Shown here: positions 49,882-59,303 of the stretch, in pieces
Layout: each line of letters begins with the position of its first letter
How positions within the stretch are numbered: position 1 is the first letter of the stretch
Assembly (NCBI RefSeq): GCF_902170565.1
Contig: NZ_CABHXX010000121.1
Location: 1 to 64,000 of the forward strand
Origin: Yersinia thracica
GTDB taxonomy: Bacteria; Pseudomonadota; Gammaproteobacteria; Enterobacterales; Enterobacteriaceae
DNA length: 64,000 nt
Reading direction: 5' to 3'
Program-made: the position numbers and the translations under genes
Notes under the pieces: generated by a model
Databases searched by the model: none
What the model was told of the DNA's origin: nothing
The model's input: only the letters and a program-made list of their open reading frames with translations

Positions 49882-49980
49882 CTACAGCTCGCTGCACCAG
49901 TGATGCTCACTGGCCAGAATGGCTGACAGGAAGAGTTGGGATGTAGAAGGCTTGAAAGTAATTCCATTAGTTTTCATCAT
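49882..49980 (-). CDS. Candidate MdtU-like leader peptide upstream of mdtJI
   Basis: A 32-codon frame reading MMKTNGITFKPSTSQLF, then LSAILASEHHWCSEL and TAG, with AAGAGAT ahead of the double ATG. It lies 164 bases upstream of mdtJ on the same strand. In E. coli a short upstream ORF, mdtU, makes mdtJI expression respond to spermidine; this ORF has the right size and place. I cannot compare the peptides from memory, so orthology is an inference. Confidence 0.55.
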   Translation of the reverse strand: MMKTNGITFKPSTSQLFLSAILASEHHWCSEL

Positions 49981-50185
49981 AATATATCTCTTTTTTTTAG
50001 CTACACACGTTTTGGTTACATTCTTGTATGCCAAATCCAGTGTGATACGCCTAAAACCCTCATAAAATTGGAATAATTAACTGCTGTATTTTTACCACAG
50101 TCAATTTTATAAAGCAAACCATCAATTATATAAATAGTTTATAAAAAGAGATTAAAAAATAATAAGTTAGTCTTTCTAAAAAAAC

Positions 50186-50213
50186 AAAACCCCTGCATTG
50201 CAGAGGTTTTTTA
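50186..50213 (-). terminator. Intrinsic terminator of eda
   Basis: On the minus strand AAAACCTCTGC, an AAT loop and GCAGGGGTTTT form the stem with one mismatch, followed by GTTTTTTT. It is about 50 bases past the eda stop. Confidence 0.88.
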
Positions 50214-50262
50214 TTCAGCATAACTGCCGGGTTCTCCCAGCAGTTCATGGAGTTAGAGCGAC

Positions 50263-50904
50263 TTATGCGGTAGCGCCCGCTACAGCTTGTTTGGCTAATT
50301 CAGTAATGCGGGCGTAATCACCGTTTTCCAGCGCATCTGCAGGAACCAACCATGAACCGCCGATACACAATACGCTTTTCAGCGCCAGGTAATCGCGATA
50401 GTTATTCGGTGTGATACCGCCTGTTGGGCAGAAACGAACTTGAGAGAATGGGCCGCCGATAGCTTGCAAGGCTTTAACACCGCCATTAGCTTCTGCCGGG
50501 AAGAATTTAAACTCACGCAGGCCATAACTCATGCCGAGCATCAGTTCAGAAACTGTGCTTATTCCTGGGATCAACGGAATATCACCTTCAGTTGCCGCTT
50601 TGAGAAGTTCATCAGTCAGCCCAGGGCTAATAGCAAATTGAGCACCTGCTTCAACCACATCAGCCAGTTGCTGCGGATTAAGCACCGTACCCGCCCCCAC
50701 AATGGCCTCAGGGACTTCTTTAGCAATAGCGCGGATAGCCTCAACAGCACAAGGGGTGCGCAACGTCACTTCCAGCACCCGAACACCACCAGCCACCAGG
50801 GCTTTTGCTAGCGGTACCGCCTGCTCGATCTTATTTATCACGATCACCGGGACGACAGGGCCTGCGGTCATTACCTGCTCTGCGCTCATTTTCCAGCTTT
50901 TCAT
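50263..50904 (-). CDS. eda: 2-keto-3-deoxy-6-phosphogluconate aldolase
   Basis: Eda cleaves KDPG to pyruvate and glyceraldehyde 3-phosphate, the last step of the Entner-Doudoroff route and of hexuronate breakdown; it also acts on 4-hydroxy-2-oxoglutarate. The 213-residue class I aldolase has the Schiff-base Lys in [14 protein letters not shown] (near 133) and the Glu in VLEVTLRTP (near 45). In E. coli edd lies between zwf and eda; here only 255 non-coding bases separate them. Confidence 0.96.
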   Translation of the reverse strand: MKSWKMSAEQVMTAGPVVPVIVINKIEQAVPLAKALVAGGVRVLEVTLRTPCAVEAIRAIAKEVPEAIVGAGTVLNPQQLADVVEAGAQFAISPGLTDELLKAATEGDIPLIPGISTVSELMLGMSYGLREFKFFPAEANGGVKALQAIGGPFSQVRFCPTGGITPNNYRDYLALKSVLCIGGSWLVPADALENGDYARITELAKQAVAGATA

Positions 50905-51084
50905 TCGTTGTTATCTCCACTTATGCCGGTTGGCATGGACTCACCCGAAGGTGTCAGTTGAAAGATGGCTGGCAGAACATTGACGATAAGGTTCCGCCCG
51001 CCATAAAGAATCACAATGCGAGCCAGCTAACGGCTCTTTATTATTGCGCTTAGGTAGGCGCTGTTATTGGGCAATAAATAGTTT

Positions 51085-51157
51085 ATATCCTAAATAATTC
51101 AAATTGCGTGAAGGCGGCAACTAAGCAAATCCCCATGACGGAATCCCCATGACGGAT
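51085..51157. repeat. Truncated, rearranged ERIC next to the zwf stop
   Basis: One ERIC end is clear (TATCCTAAATAATTCAAATT, GAAGGCGGCAAC), but after about 45 bases the element breaks into a duplicated CCCCATGACGGA (AATCCCCATGACGG twice) and ends two bases before the zwf stop codon. It is a half element. Confidence 0.75.
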
Positions 51158-51159
51158 AG

Positions 51160-52644
51160 TTACTCGAACTCATTCCATGAACGGCCATCGCGTGTAATCA
51201 TGGCAACAGAGGCGACCGGCCCCCATGTCCCAGATTGATAAGGCTTTGGAGCCTCATTATCAGCAGCCCACGCATCCATGATGGAATCAACCCACTTCCA
51301 AGCTTCCTCCACCTCATCACGGCGCACAAACAGGGCTTGAATACCGCGCATCGTCTCCAACAGCAGACGTTCGTAAGCATCCGCAATATGCTGCTCGTTA
51401 AAGGTTTTGGAGAAACTGAGATCAAGCTTGGTGGTTTGCAGACGGTGTTTATGCTCAAGACCGGGCACTTTATTCAGCACTTCAATTTCGATGCCTTCAT
51501 CTGGCTGCAAACGGATGGTCAGTTTGTTCTGTGGTAATTGCTGATAAGATTCACGGAACAGATTCAGCGCCGGGTTTTTAAAGTACACCACCACTTCAGA
51601 ACATTTGCTTGGCAAGCGTTTACCGGTTCTCAGATAAAACGGCACACCGGCCCAACGCCAGTCATCAATATCGACCCGGATAGAAACGAATGTTTCAGTA
51701 TTGCTGCTCTTATTCGCCCCCTCTTCTTCCAGATAGCCCGGGACTTTATTGCCCTGCACAAAGCCGGCCGTATACTGACCCCGAACTGTGGTTTCGCGCA
51801 CATTGGTGTGATCAATACGGCGCAGCGAGCGCAGCACTTTCACTTTTTCATCACGAATACGGTCGGTACTCAAATCTGCCGGTGGTGACATGGCAATCAT
51901 GGTTAGGATTTGCAGCAAGTGGTTCTGGATCATGTCGCGCATCTGGCCGGCCTGATCAAAATAGCCCCAGCGCCCTTCAATCCCCACTTCCTCTGCAACC
52001 GTAATCTGCACATGATCAATGGTGCGGTTATCCCAATTCGACGCAAACAGTGAGTTGGCAAAACGCAGAGCCAGTAGATTCAATACTGTCTCTTTACCTA
52101 AATAATGGTCGATACGGTAAACCTGGCATTCGTTGAAATATTCAGCGACCTGATCATTAATTACCCGTGAGGAAGCTAAATCTTTCCCCAAAGGTTTTTC
52201 CATTACCACGCGTGCAGGCTCTTTATTCAGCCCCGCTTCACCCAATCCTTTACAAATTGCGCCAAAGGTATTCGGCGGCATCGCGAAGTAGTTGATGGTT
52301 GTCCGATTTTTTTGATCCAGCATTTTGCCCAATTTGGCAAAGTGTTTGCTGTCATTGACGTCTAAATTACAGAAGTCGAGGCGAGAACTGAGTTTTTGCC
52401 ACAATTCATCATCCAGCGTCTCTTTCATAAAGGTATCGAGGGCTTCCCTTACCACGGCTGTGTACGCGTCTTTGTCCCAGTCGGCACGGCCTACGCCGAT
52501 AATCCGAGTATCAGGGTGGATGTGACCCGCTTTCTCTAATTGGTAAAGGGAAGGCAACAGTTTCCGACGAGCTAAATCGCCCTTAGCGCCGAAAATCACC
52601 AGATCACACGCCTGGGCTGCCTGGGCTGTATTAGTTACCGCCAT
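51160..52644 (-). CDS. zwf: Glucose-6-phosphate 1-dehydrogenase
   Basis: Zwf oxidises glucose 6-phosphate to 6-phosphogluconolactone with NADP, the entry to the oxidative pentose-phosphate branch. It has 494 residues (491 in E. coli). The cofactor motif is VIFGAKGDLARRKLLP and the active-site signature YRIDHYLGKETV. GAGGAGAA precedes the ATG. A HexR-type palindrome lies in the leader; hexR is divergent. Downstream, eda follows without edd. Confidence 0.97.
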   Translation of the reverse strand: MAVTNTAQAAQACDLVIFGAKGDLARRKLLPSLYQLEKAGHIHPDTRIIGVGRADWDKDAYTAVVREALDTFMKETLDDELWQKLSSRLDFCNLDVNDSKHFAKLGKMLDQKNRTTINYFAMPPNTFGAICKGLGEAGLNKEPARVVMEKPLGKDLASSRVINDQVAEYFNECQVYRIDHYLGKETVLNLLALRFANSLFASNWDNRTIDHVQITVAEEVGIEGRWGYFDQAGQMRDMIQNHLLQILTMIAMSPPADLSTDRIRDEKVKVLRSLRRIDHTNVRETTVRGQYTAGFVQGNKVPGYLEEEGANKSSNTETFVSIRVDIDDWRWAGVPFYLRTGKRLPSKCSEVVVYFKNPALNLFRESYQQLPQNKLTIRLQPDEGIEIEVLNKVPGLEHKHRLQTTKLDLSFSKTFNEQHIADAYERLLLETMRGIQALFVRRDEVEEAWKWVDSIMDAWAADNEAPKPYQSGTWGPVASVAMITRDGRSWNEFE

Positions 52645-52996
52645 GTTATTCTCCTCGTTGCAGGATATTTGTAATTTTCTTACATTACTAATGTACTCTC
52701 TTTGACTATAGCCAGTAAACCCAGATAAAAACGGGTCAAAAAAGGTTAAAAAACACTCTATGGAGTGGCAGGCCGCGTCAAATCAGGCCGCGCAACTTTA
52801 AAATGTAATTTTATGACGTTTTTGACAACTATTTACCATTATGAAAATTAGACACAGGTCATATTCTGGTGAAAAAGAGTGACTTCCAACCAGATGCCTC
52901 TGCCAACGGGTTCCAGCTCGTAGTATATTTCCATTAAACCGACATAGATTTCTCCTTTAAATGAAATCGGTAAAACCCATGGGTGATTCTCGTTAT
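52645..52996. promoter_or_regulatory. Divergent zwf/hexR control region
   Basis: In 352 bases, zwf has a -10-like TATAGT (minus strand, 52705-52710) with the HexR-type palindrome at 52670-52684 just downstream, suited to roadblock repression. A weaker half-match TGTAATTTTATGACG lies at 52804. A perfect 15-bp palindrome TACATTACTAATGTA at 52681-52695 overlaps the HexR site. No gene is present. Confidence 0.6.
52670..52684. promoter_or_regulatory. HexR binding site of zwf
   Basis: TGTAATTTTCTTACA agrees with the HexR pattern TGTAA-N5-TTACA known for zwf and related sugar genes. KDPG releases HexR in other gammaproteobacteria. It is 26-40 bases before the zwf ATG. Confidence 0.8.
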
Positions 52997-53866
52997 ATGA
53001 ATACGCTGGAAAATATCCAAAATAATCTGGACCTCCTGAGCAAATCGGAAAGGAAAGTCGCCGAGGTGATCCTCGCCTCCCCACAAACTGCTATCCACTC
53101 AAGTATTGCCACATTAGCCAAATTGGCGAACGTCAGCGAACCCACGGTAAACCGCTTTTGCCGCCGACTAGACACCAAGGGTTTCCCTGATTTTAAACTT
53201 CATTTGGCACAAAGTCTGGCAAATGGCACACCTTATGTGAACCGGAACGTCGAAGAGGATGATAGTGTAGCCGCTTACACTGGGAAAATATTTGAATCGA
53301 CCATGGCCAGCTTGGATATGGCGAAAAATAATTTAGATATTGCCGCGATCAACCGAGCAGTGGATTTATTGACACAAGCGAAGAAAATTTCGTTCTTCGG
53401 CCTTGGCGCATCGGCCGCGGTAGCCCATGATGCAATGAATAAATTCTTCCGGTTTAATATCCCGATAATTTATTTCGATGATATCGTTATGCAACGCATG
53501 AGCTGCATGAATTCCAATGAAGGTGATGTGGTGGTATTGATATCACACACTGGACGGACAAAAAGCCTCGTTGAGCTGGCACAGCTTGCGCGTGAAAACG
53601 ATGCCACAGTGATTGCCATTACCTCGCGTGATACTCCGCTGGCTAATGAAGCGACATTACCTCTGCTACTGGACGTGCCGGAAGATACTGATATGTATAT
53701 GCCGATGGTGTCGCGTATTGCTCAATTGACCTTAATTGATGTGTTGGCGACCGGTTTTACTCTGCGCAGAGGGGCTAAATTCAGGGATAATCTGAAGCGG
53801 GTTAAAGATGCATTGAAAGAGTCGCGCTTCGACAAAGGCTCTCAACGAATCAATAGTGGTGAGTAA
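52997..53866 (+). CDS. hexR: HexR transcriptional regulator (RpiR family)
   Basis: HexR represses zwf and other central carbon genes and responds to KDPG, the substrate of Eda encoded close by. The start at 52997 (MNTLENIQNNLDLLSKSERK) gives 289 residues, the E. coli length. The N-terminal helix-turn-helix is IATLAKLANVSEPTVNRFCRR, and the SIS sugar-phosphate domain follows (FFGLGASAAVAHDAMNKF; VLISHTGRTKSLVELA). It is divergent from zwf, with pykA next on the same strand. Confidence 0.96.
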   Translation: MNTLENIQNNLDLLSKSERKVAEVILASPQTAIHSSIATLAKLANVSEPTVNRFCRRLDTKGFPDFKLHLAQSLANGTPYVNRNVEEDDSVAAYTGKIFESTMASLDMAKNNLDIAAINRAVDLLTQAKKISFFGLGASAAVAHDAMNKFFRFNIPIIYFDDIVMQRMSCMNSNEGDVVVLISHTGRTKSLVELAQLARENDATVIAITSRDTPLANEATLPLLLDVPEDTDMYMPMVSRIAQLTLIDVLATGFTLRRGAKFRDNLKRVKDALKESRFDKGSQRINSGE

Positions 53867-54281
53867 GGTTAGAAAGTTAAATGTGTCAAAAAGTCAATGA
53901 CATGCAGACCGAAGTCGCTTTTTTTGTGTTAGCGCATCTTCTGCCGTGAAAGTTTGACGTACCATTGAAAGATGGATATGTGTTTGACTCGAGCAATATC
54001 CGAGTCAATAAGAAGTAAACAGCTCGCTTTTGTAATGTGGTCATTGATGTGAAAATGGAATCCGCATGAGCCATTTTACGCATCAATTGTTTTACAGTCG
54101 CAAGCGGATAACATAAATGACACTATGTTGTTGTAACACGTTGTTGTAAAACGTTGTTAGCGCAAACATAACTGTCACAAATATATCGTCGTAAAATTTG
54201 TAACTTACATTAGATTTTACTATCGGATTTATTATCCGCTGTTTTAACAACACCATGCTTCATCAGTCAACGGAGTAAGAG
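53867..54281. other. hexR-pykA intergenic region
   Basis: No gene in 415 bases. Near pykA a 13-bp repeat (GTTGTTGTAACAC, GTTGTTGTAAAAC, GTTGTTAGCG) lies at 54127-54162, and TGTAACTTACA, a short palindrome resembling HexR half-sites with a one-base centre, lies at about 54199-54209. The pykA promoter is presumably here; GGAGTAAGAG precedes its ATG. Confidence 0.5.
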
Positions 54282-55724
54282 ATGTCCAGACGGCTCAGAA
54301 GGACCAAGATTGTTACTACACTGGGGCCGGCTACTGACCGCGACAATAATCTGGAGAAGATTATTGCTGCGGGTGCTAACGTAGTCCGCCTGAATTTTTC
54401 CCATGGTAGCGCTGAAGACCATATGTTACGGGCAGAAAAAACCCGTGAGATTGCCGCCCGATTGGGGCGCCATGTAGCGATTCTTGGCGATTTACAGGGT
54501 CCTAAGATCCGGGTATCTACTTTTAAGGAAGGAAAAGTCTTCCTTAACGTACAGGATAAATTCTTGCTCGATGCCAATATGGCAAAAGGCGAAGGCGATA
54601 AAGACAAAGTTGGTATCGATTATAAAGGATTACCGGCAGATGTTGTTCCCGGTGACATCCTGTTACTGGACGATGGTCGCGTACAATTAAAAGTCATTGA
54701 AGTTCAGGGCATGAAAGTGTTCACCGAAGTGACTGTCGGCGGCCCGCTCTCCAACAACAAAGGTATCAACAAGTTAGGTGGCGGTCTGTCTGCTGAAGCG
54801 CTGACAGAAAAAGATAAAGCCGACATTATCACTGCCGCCAAAATTGGTGTGGATTTCCTGGCAGTCTCCTTCCCACGTACTGGCGAAGATTTGAATTATG
54901 CTCGCCGCCTGGCGCGTGATGCTGGCTGCAATGCGCAAATTGTAGCCAAAGTTGAGCGTGCTGAAGCCGTGGCGACAGATGAAGCCATGGACGATATCAT
55001 TCTGGCCTCAGATGTCGTAATGGTTGCCCGTGGTGACTTGGGTGTCGAAATCGGCGACCCTGAGTTAGTCGGTATTCAGAAAAAACTGATTCGCCGGGCT
55101 CGCCAGCTAAACCGTGCTGTTATCACTGCGACCCAGATGATGGAGTCAATGATAACCAACCCAATGCCAACACGTGCGGAAGTGATGGACGTGGCTAACG
55201 CCGTATTGGATGGCACGGATGCGGTCATGTTGTCCGCCGAAACAGCAGCGGGCCAGTACCCGGCTGAAACGGTTGCCGCCATGGCTCGTGTTTGTCTGGG
55301 TGCAGAAAAAATCCCAAGTATCAATGTGTCCAAACACCGCCTTGATGTGCAATTCGACAATGTCGAAGAAGCCATTGCGATGTCGACCATGTATGCAGCA
55401 AACCATCTGAAAGGCATCACAGCGATTCTTGCGATGACTGAATCAGGCCGCACGGCGTTGATGATGTCCCGTATCAGTTCTGGCTTGCCAATCTTTGCGA
55501 TGTCACGTCACGACCATACTTTGAACCTGACGGCTATTTATCGCGGTGTGACACCGGTTTATTGTGATACCCATAGTGATGGCATTCTTGCTGCGACAGA
55601 AGCAGTTAATCGACTGAAAGATAAAGGTTTCCTGGTATCTGGCGATTTAGTTATCGTCACACAGGGCGATGTAATGGGGACGATTGGTACCACCAATACC
55701 AGCCGCATCATCCGCGTTGAGTAA
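54282..55724 (+). CDS. pykA: Pyruvate kinase II
   Basis: PykA makes pyruvate and ATP from phosphoenolpyruvate; the type II isozyme is AMP-activated. It has 480 residues, the E. coli length. Substrate and metal motifs are [13 protein letters not shown] and [13 protein letters not shown], with the C-terminal allosteric domain from about 345. With zwf, eda, hexR and gapA in this window, it completes a set of central carbon genes partly under HexR-type control. A terminator follows. Confidence 0.97.
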   Translation: MSRRLRRTKIVTTLGPATDRDNNLEKIIAAGANVVRLNFSHGSAEDHMLRAEKTREIAARLGRHVAILGDLQGPKIRVSTFKEGKVFLNVQDKFLLDANMAKGEGDKDKVGIDYKGLPADVVPGDILLLDDGRVQLKVIEVQGMKVFTEVTVGGPLSNNKGINKLGGGLSAEALTEKDKADIITAAKIGVDFLAVSFPRTGEDLNYARRLARDAGCNAQIVAKVERAEAVATDEAMDDIILASDVVMVARGDLGVEIGDPELVGIQKKLIRRARQLNRAVITATQMMESMITNPMPTRAEVMDVANAVLDGTDAVMLSAETAAGQYPAETVAAMARVCLGAEKIPSINVSKHRLDVQFDNVEEAIAMSTMYAANHLKGITAILAMTESGRTALMMSRISSGLPIFAMSRHDHTLNLTAIYRGVTPVYCDTHSDGILAATEAVNRLKDKGFLVSGDLVIVTQGDVMGTIGTTNTSRIIRVE

Positions 55725-55740
55725 TCTTTAATTAGAAACA

Positions 55741-55770
55741 AAAAGCCCGCTGATCAATAGCGGGCGTTTT
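55741..55770 (+). terminator. Intrinsic terminator of pykA
   Basis: GCCCGCT and AGCGGGC form a 7-bp stem with a 7-base loop, preceded by AAAA and followed by GTTTT. It is 20 bases past the pykA stop. Confidence 0.88.
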
Positions 55771-55822
55771 AAGACTGAAAAGTGTCAACCTATATTAGGA
55801 CAAGTCACTCTATATTCAACTG

Positions 55823-55872
55823 TCGACCTTTATTCAGCACTCGACCTTTATTCAGCACTCGACCTTTATTCA
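55823..55872. repeat. 18-bp tandem repeat, nearly three copies
   Basis: TCGACCTTTATTCAGCAC occurs at 55823-55840 and 55841-55858, with a third partial copy to 55872. It ends ten bases before the lpxM stop codon, between convergent pykA and lpxM. Confidence 0.93.
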
Positions 55873-55882
55873 ACTACCGGCC

Positions 55883-56845
55883 TTAGAGATCCTTACGAAC
55901 ATACGGCTCTATCTCGCCTTCTCGCCGTGTTTTCAGCAGTTTTAGAATCCAGGTATATTGTTCCGGATTTGGTTTAACCAACAACTCAACTTCTTCATTC
56001 ATGCGGCGCGCAATATAAGCATCGTCGGCATCGGCCAAATCATCCATTGGCGGACGAATATAGATATCAAGGCGGTGTTCACGATAATTGTAAACCGGAA
56101 ACATCGGGACAATGGCCGCACGACACACTTTCATCAACCGCCCGACTGCCGGTAATGTCGCCTTATAGGTCGCAAAGAAATCAACAAACTCACTTTGCTC
56201 AGGGCCATAGTCCTCATCGGGCAAATAATAGCCCCAAAAACCCTGACGCACTGAGCTAATAAACGGCTTAATGCCACTCTCACGAGCATGAATGCGCCCG
56301 CCAAACCGCAAGCGCGCGCTATTCCATAAGTAATCGACTAATGGATTTCGTTGGTGATGGAACATACCAGCAACTGGCTTACCTTGTTCAGCTAACAGCA
56401 TGGCGGGAATATCAATCGACCAGGCATGGGGCACTAACAAAATAACATTGCGCTCCTGCTGCTGTAGGCCGTCAAGAATATCCAATCCGTGCCAGTGAAC
56501 ACGCGATAATACTTTCTTTGGGTCACGAAAACACAGTTCGGCCATCATCATTAAAGGCTGCGCTGCGGTCGCAAACATTTGATCAATAATATGTTCGCGC
56601 TCTGCCTCTGGCAGCTCTGGCAGACAATAAAGGAGGTTAATACGGGCACGACGACGGGCACTTTTGGCAAATTTACCCGCAAGACGCCCCACCCCGGCCA
56701 ATAATGGATCACGGAATTTCGGTGGGACATAAGCCATCGCCGCCATTGCCCCAGCACCTAACCATACCCCCCAAAACCGAGGATGTAGGAAAGATTTCTT
56801 AAATACCGGAATAAAACCAGCTGCGTCGTTTTTCTCTTTATGCAT
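55883..56845 (-). CDS. lpxM: Lipid A biosynthesis myristoyltransferase
   Basis: LpxM adds the last secondary acyl chain to Kdo2-lipid A at the inner membrane. The start at 56845 ([19 protein letters not shown]) gives 320 residues (323 in E. coli). The acyltransferase H-x4-D motif is VPHAWSID (His140, Asp145). A hydrophobic N-terminal segment ([15 protein letters not shown]) anchors it. A longer frame to 56899 lacks support. It lies next to mepM as in E. coli; in Yersinia this late acylation step is temperature-controlled. Confidence 0.94.
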   Translation of the reverse strand: MHKEKNDAAGFIPVFKKSFLHPRFWGVWLGAGAMAAMAYVPPKFRDPLLAGVGRLAGKFAKSARRRARINLLYCLPELPEAEREHIIDQMFATAAQPLMMMAELCFRDPKKVLSRVHWHGLDILDGLQQQERNVILLVPHAWSIDIPAMLLAEQGKPVAGMFHHQRNPLVDYLWNSARLRFGGRIHARESGIKPFISSVRQGFWGYYLPDEDYGPEQSEFVDFFATYKATLPAVGRLMKVCRAAIVPMFPVYNYREHRLDIYIRPPMDDLADADDAYIARRMNEEVELLVKPNPEQYTWILKLLKTRREGEIEPYVRKDL

Positions 56846-56934
56846 GGGAAACTCTTGGAATGGGCGGTGAGATAATAATATACCGCTGGGTATAAACACG
56901 CCGATAGCACAAATTCATGGTTACCGGCGAGCTA

Positions 56935-58251
56935 TTAATCCAGTTGCAACTGCGGGATGACCTGCTTCGCAATAGCCAGATAGTCGCTGCGGTCTTTACC
57001 GCTCAGCCCTTCTGAACGCGGTAACTTGGCGGTCAATGGGTTAACGGCTTGCTGGTTCATCCAGAATTCATAATGCAGATGCGGGCCTGTGGAACGGCCG
57101 GTGTTACCCGACAAGGCGATACGATCACCACGTTTCACTTTTTGGCCTGGTTTCACCAGTAATTTTTTCAAATGCATATAACGGGTGGTGTATTGGCGGC
57201 CATGACGAATAGCGACATAGTTACCCGCAGCCCCGCTACGTTTAGCAATAACCACTTCGCCATCACCTACAGCAAGCACTGGGGTACCTACTGGCATCGC
57301 AAAATCCACCCCTTTATGCGGTGCAATACGCCCGGTTACCGGGTTAATACGGCGAGGATTAAAGTTAGATGAGACCCGGAATTGTTTCATGGTAGGAAAG
57401 CGCATAAAACCACGCGCCAGACCAGAACCAAGCCGGTCATAGAACTTACCGTCGTCGGCGCGGATAGCATAATAATCTTTGCCGCCAGAGCGCATACGCA
57501 CCCCAACCAGCTGACTTTGCTCACTGCGGCCATCCAGGATTTCACGGGACATCAACACCGAAAACTGATCACCTTTACGCAGTTTGGCAAAATCCAACTG
57601 CCATTGTAATGCTTTTGTCACAGCGCGAATCTCTGCGCCCGTCAAACCGGCTTTTTTGGCACTGGTGACAAAACTACCATCAAGCCGACCGGTGAGAACC
57701 GCATTGCTCCACTCGCCTTTCTGTAACTCTTTTGTTTCTTTGAAATTATTACCAACGCGGTCATAGGTGCGGGTTTCACGACGAGAAACCTCCCATGTCA
57801 GGCGCTGTAAATCACCGGTGTCGTTGACTGTCCAAGAGATTTGTTGCCCAATTTTCAGATTCCGCAAATCACGATTTTGCGTTGCCAACAGCGAAACATC
57901 GGAGATATCGATGCCATATTGAGTAAGAATGGTGCTAAGGGTATCGCCGGTCGAGACCACGTACTCATGAACGCCACTTTCACTGACATCTTTAGCATCT
58001 AATTCGTCTTGTGGGATTTCATCATCAGGGGTCGGCTGATCAATAGGCTCACTGGCTTCGGGGAGTAAAACACGGCTTTGGCTGGTATCTAATACCACAC
58101 TTTTAGCGATAGGTTCGTGCTCCGAATGATAAACAAAAGGCCGCCAAACAGCTACGGCCAGTGTCATTACAGTCAACGACCCCAGCATAATGCGGTGGGG
58201 TCGAGGGAGATTGTTATACGCCAAAGTGATAGTTCGGACTATCTGCTGCAC
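56935..58251 (-). CDS. mepM: Murein DD-endopeptidase MepM
   Basis: MepM cleaves D-Ala-mDAP crosslinks, making room for new peptidoglycan. It has 438 residues: an N-terminal membrane anchor around 20-38, a LysM/OapA-like region (YVVSTGDTLSTILTQYGI) at about 97-145, and a C-terminal M23 peptidase with zinc ligands in HKGVDFAMPVG and HLHYEFW. It is followed by lpxM and preceded by znuA on the same strand, the E. coli order. Confidence 0.95.
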   Translation of the reverse strand: MQQIVRTITLAYNNLPRPHRIMLGSLTVMTLAVAVWRPFVYHSEHEPIAKSVVLDTSQSRVLLPEASEPIDQPTPDDEIPQDELDAKDVSESGVHEYVVSTGDTLSTILTQYGIDISDVSLLATQNRDLRNLKIGQQISWTVNDTGDLQRLTWEVSRRETRTYDRVGNNFKETKELQKGEWSNAVLTGRLDGSFVTSAKKAGLTGAEIRAVTKALQWQLDFAKLRKGDQFSVLMSREILDGRSEQSQLVGVRMRSGGKDYYAIRADDGKFYDRLGSGLARGFMRFPTMKQFRVSSNFNPRRINPVTGRIAPHKGVDFAMPVGTPVLAVGDGEVVIAKRSGAAGNYVAIRHGRQYTTRYMHLKKLLVKPGQKVKRGDRIALSGNTGRSTGPHLHYEFWMNQQAVNPLTAKLPRSEGLSGKDRSDYLAIAKQVIPQLQLD

Positions 58252-58271
58252 TTATGAGTATCCTTTTAATC

Positions 58272-59228
58272 TTACTTCAGGCAGCTCACGTATTGGTTCG
58301 ACAACTGAGACATAAAGTCCACATAGCTGTCCTTGCCTAATACTATGCCACTCCCCAAAGGATCTAAGGTGCCTGAACGCACGTCCGTTCCTTTGGCGAC
58401 AGCATTAATGACGGCCGGCCTGAATTGTGGCTCAGCAAAAACGCATACCGCTTTATGCTCAACCAACTGTGTTCGAATTTGATGTAAACGCTGCGCTCCA
58501 GGTTGAATTTCGGGATTGACTGTAAAATGCCCTAATGGGCTCAAGCCAAAATGTTTTTCAAAGTAGCCATAAGCATCATGAAAAACGAAGTATCCCTTAC
58601 CTTGGGCAGGCTTTAGCATAATAGCAATATTTTTTTCATTTTGCGCTAGTTGATCCTCGAATCGGCGCAGGTTTGCATCTAGTTTGTCCTTATTTTGTGG
58701 CATAAGTTCCAATAGTCTGTCGTGAATAGCAATTGCCGATTGTTTGGCAATGGTTGGGGACAACCAAATATGCATGTTATATTCACCATGGTGGTGCTCG
58801 TCACTATGATTATCTTTCGCATGATCATGATCATGCCTTTCATCTGCTCCTTCGTGATCCCCCTCTTCATCACCTTTCATTAACAAAGGTGTAACTGAAG
58901 GTAGCTGTGCCAAGGCTATCTTTTTGTTATCAGCAACTTGCGTTAACGGTTTTGCTAAAAATGCTTCCATTTCCGGCCCAACCCAAATAACCAGGTCAGC
59001 GCTGCGTAACCGCTGGACATCTGATGGACGCAGAGCATAATCATGTGGCGATGCGCCATCGGGCAGCAAAACTTCGGTGGGTAATACGCCATCAGCAATG
59101 GCTGAGGCGATAAAACCTAACGGACGCACTGATGTAACGACCGCAGCAGAGGCAATATTAAATGGGCTGGCAGCTAAAATTGCACTGCCCAAAATTGCCC
59201 GCTTCAACCACTTGTTTTTATGTAACAT
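58272..59228 (-). CDS. znuA: Periplasmic zinc-binding protein ZnuA
   Basis: The high-affinity zinc-binding component of the ZnuABC ABC importer. It has 318 residues with a signal peptide ([18 protein letters not shown]) and zinc ligands in [21 protein letters not shown] and [11 protein letters not shown] His/Asp-rich loop at about 125-150 ([20 protein letters not shown]) is typical of ZnuA. It is divergent from znuCB across a 75-base gap with a Zur box. Confidence 0.97.
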   Translation of the reverse strand: MLHKNKWLKRAILGSAILAASPFNIASAAVVTSVRPLGFIASAIADGVLPTEVLLPDGASPHDYALRPSDVQRLRSADLVIWVGPEMEAFLAKPLTQVADNKKIALAQLPSVTPLLMKGDEEGDHEGADERHDHDHAKDNHSDEHHHGEYNMHIWLSPTIAKQSAIAIHDRLLELMPQNKDKLDANLRRFEDQLAQNEKNIAIMLKPAQGKGYFVFHDAYGYFEKHFGLSPLGHFTVNPEIQPGAQRLHQIRTQLVEHKAVCVFAEPQFRPAVINAVAKGTDVRSGTLDPLGSGIVLGKDSYVDFMSQLSNQYVSCLK

Positions 59229-59303
59229 AATATGAACTCTCGACGTTTTGATCGCTAAGGCGTAATATTATAACATTCACTCGGTTCTGCAAACGTAATC
59301 ATA
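59229..59303. promoter_or_regulatory. Zur box between znuA and znuCB
   Basis: At 59262-59280 the minus strand reads GTGAATGTTATAATATTAC, close to the Zur consensus core AATGTTATAWTATAACATT. It sits centrally between the divergent starts, so one Zur dimer pair can repress both transcripts, as in E. coli. Confidence 0.85.

Larger units (their letters stand above)
49718..50262. other. mdtJI leader and eda 3' region
   Basis: These 545 bases hold the leader ORF at 49882-49980, AT-rich DNA at 50080-50180 that probably contains the mdt promoter, and the eda terminator at 50186. Nothing else was identified. Confidence 0.55.

Noticed and set aside
51020-51036. GAGCC-N7-GGCTC hairpin followed by TTTATT between zwf and eda
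   Set aside because: The T-rich side is on the plus strand, where no gene ends; on the strand of zwf and eda it has no T-run.
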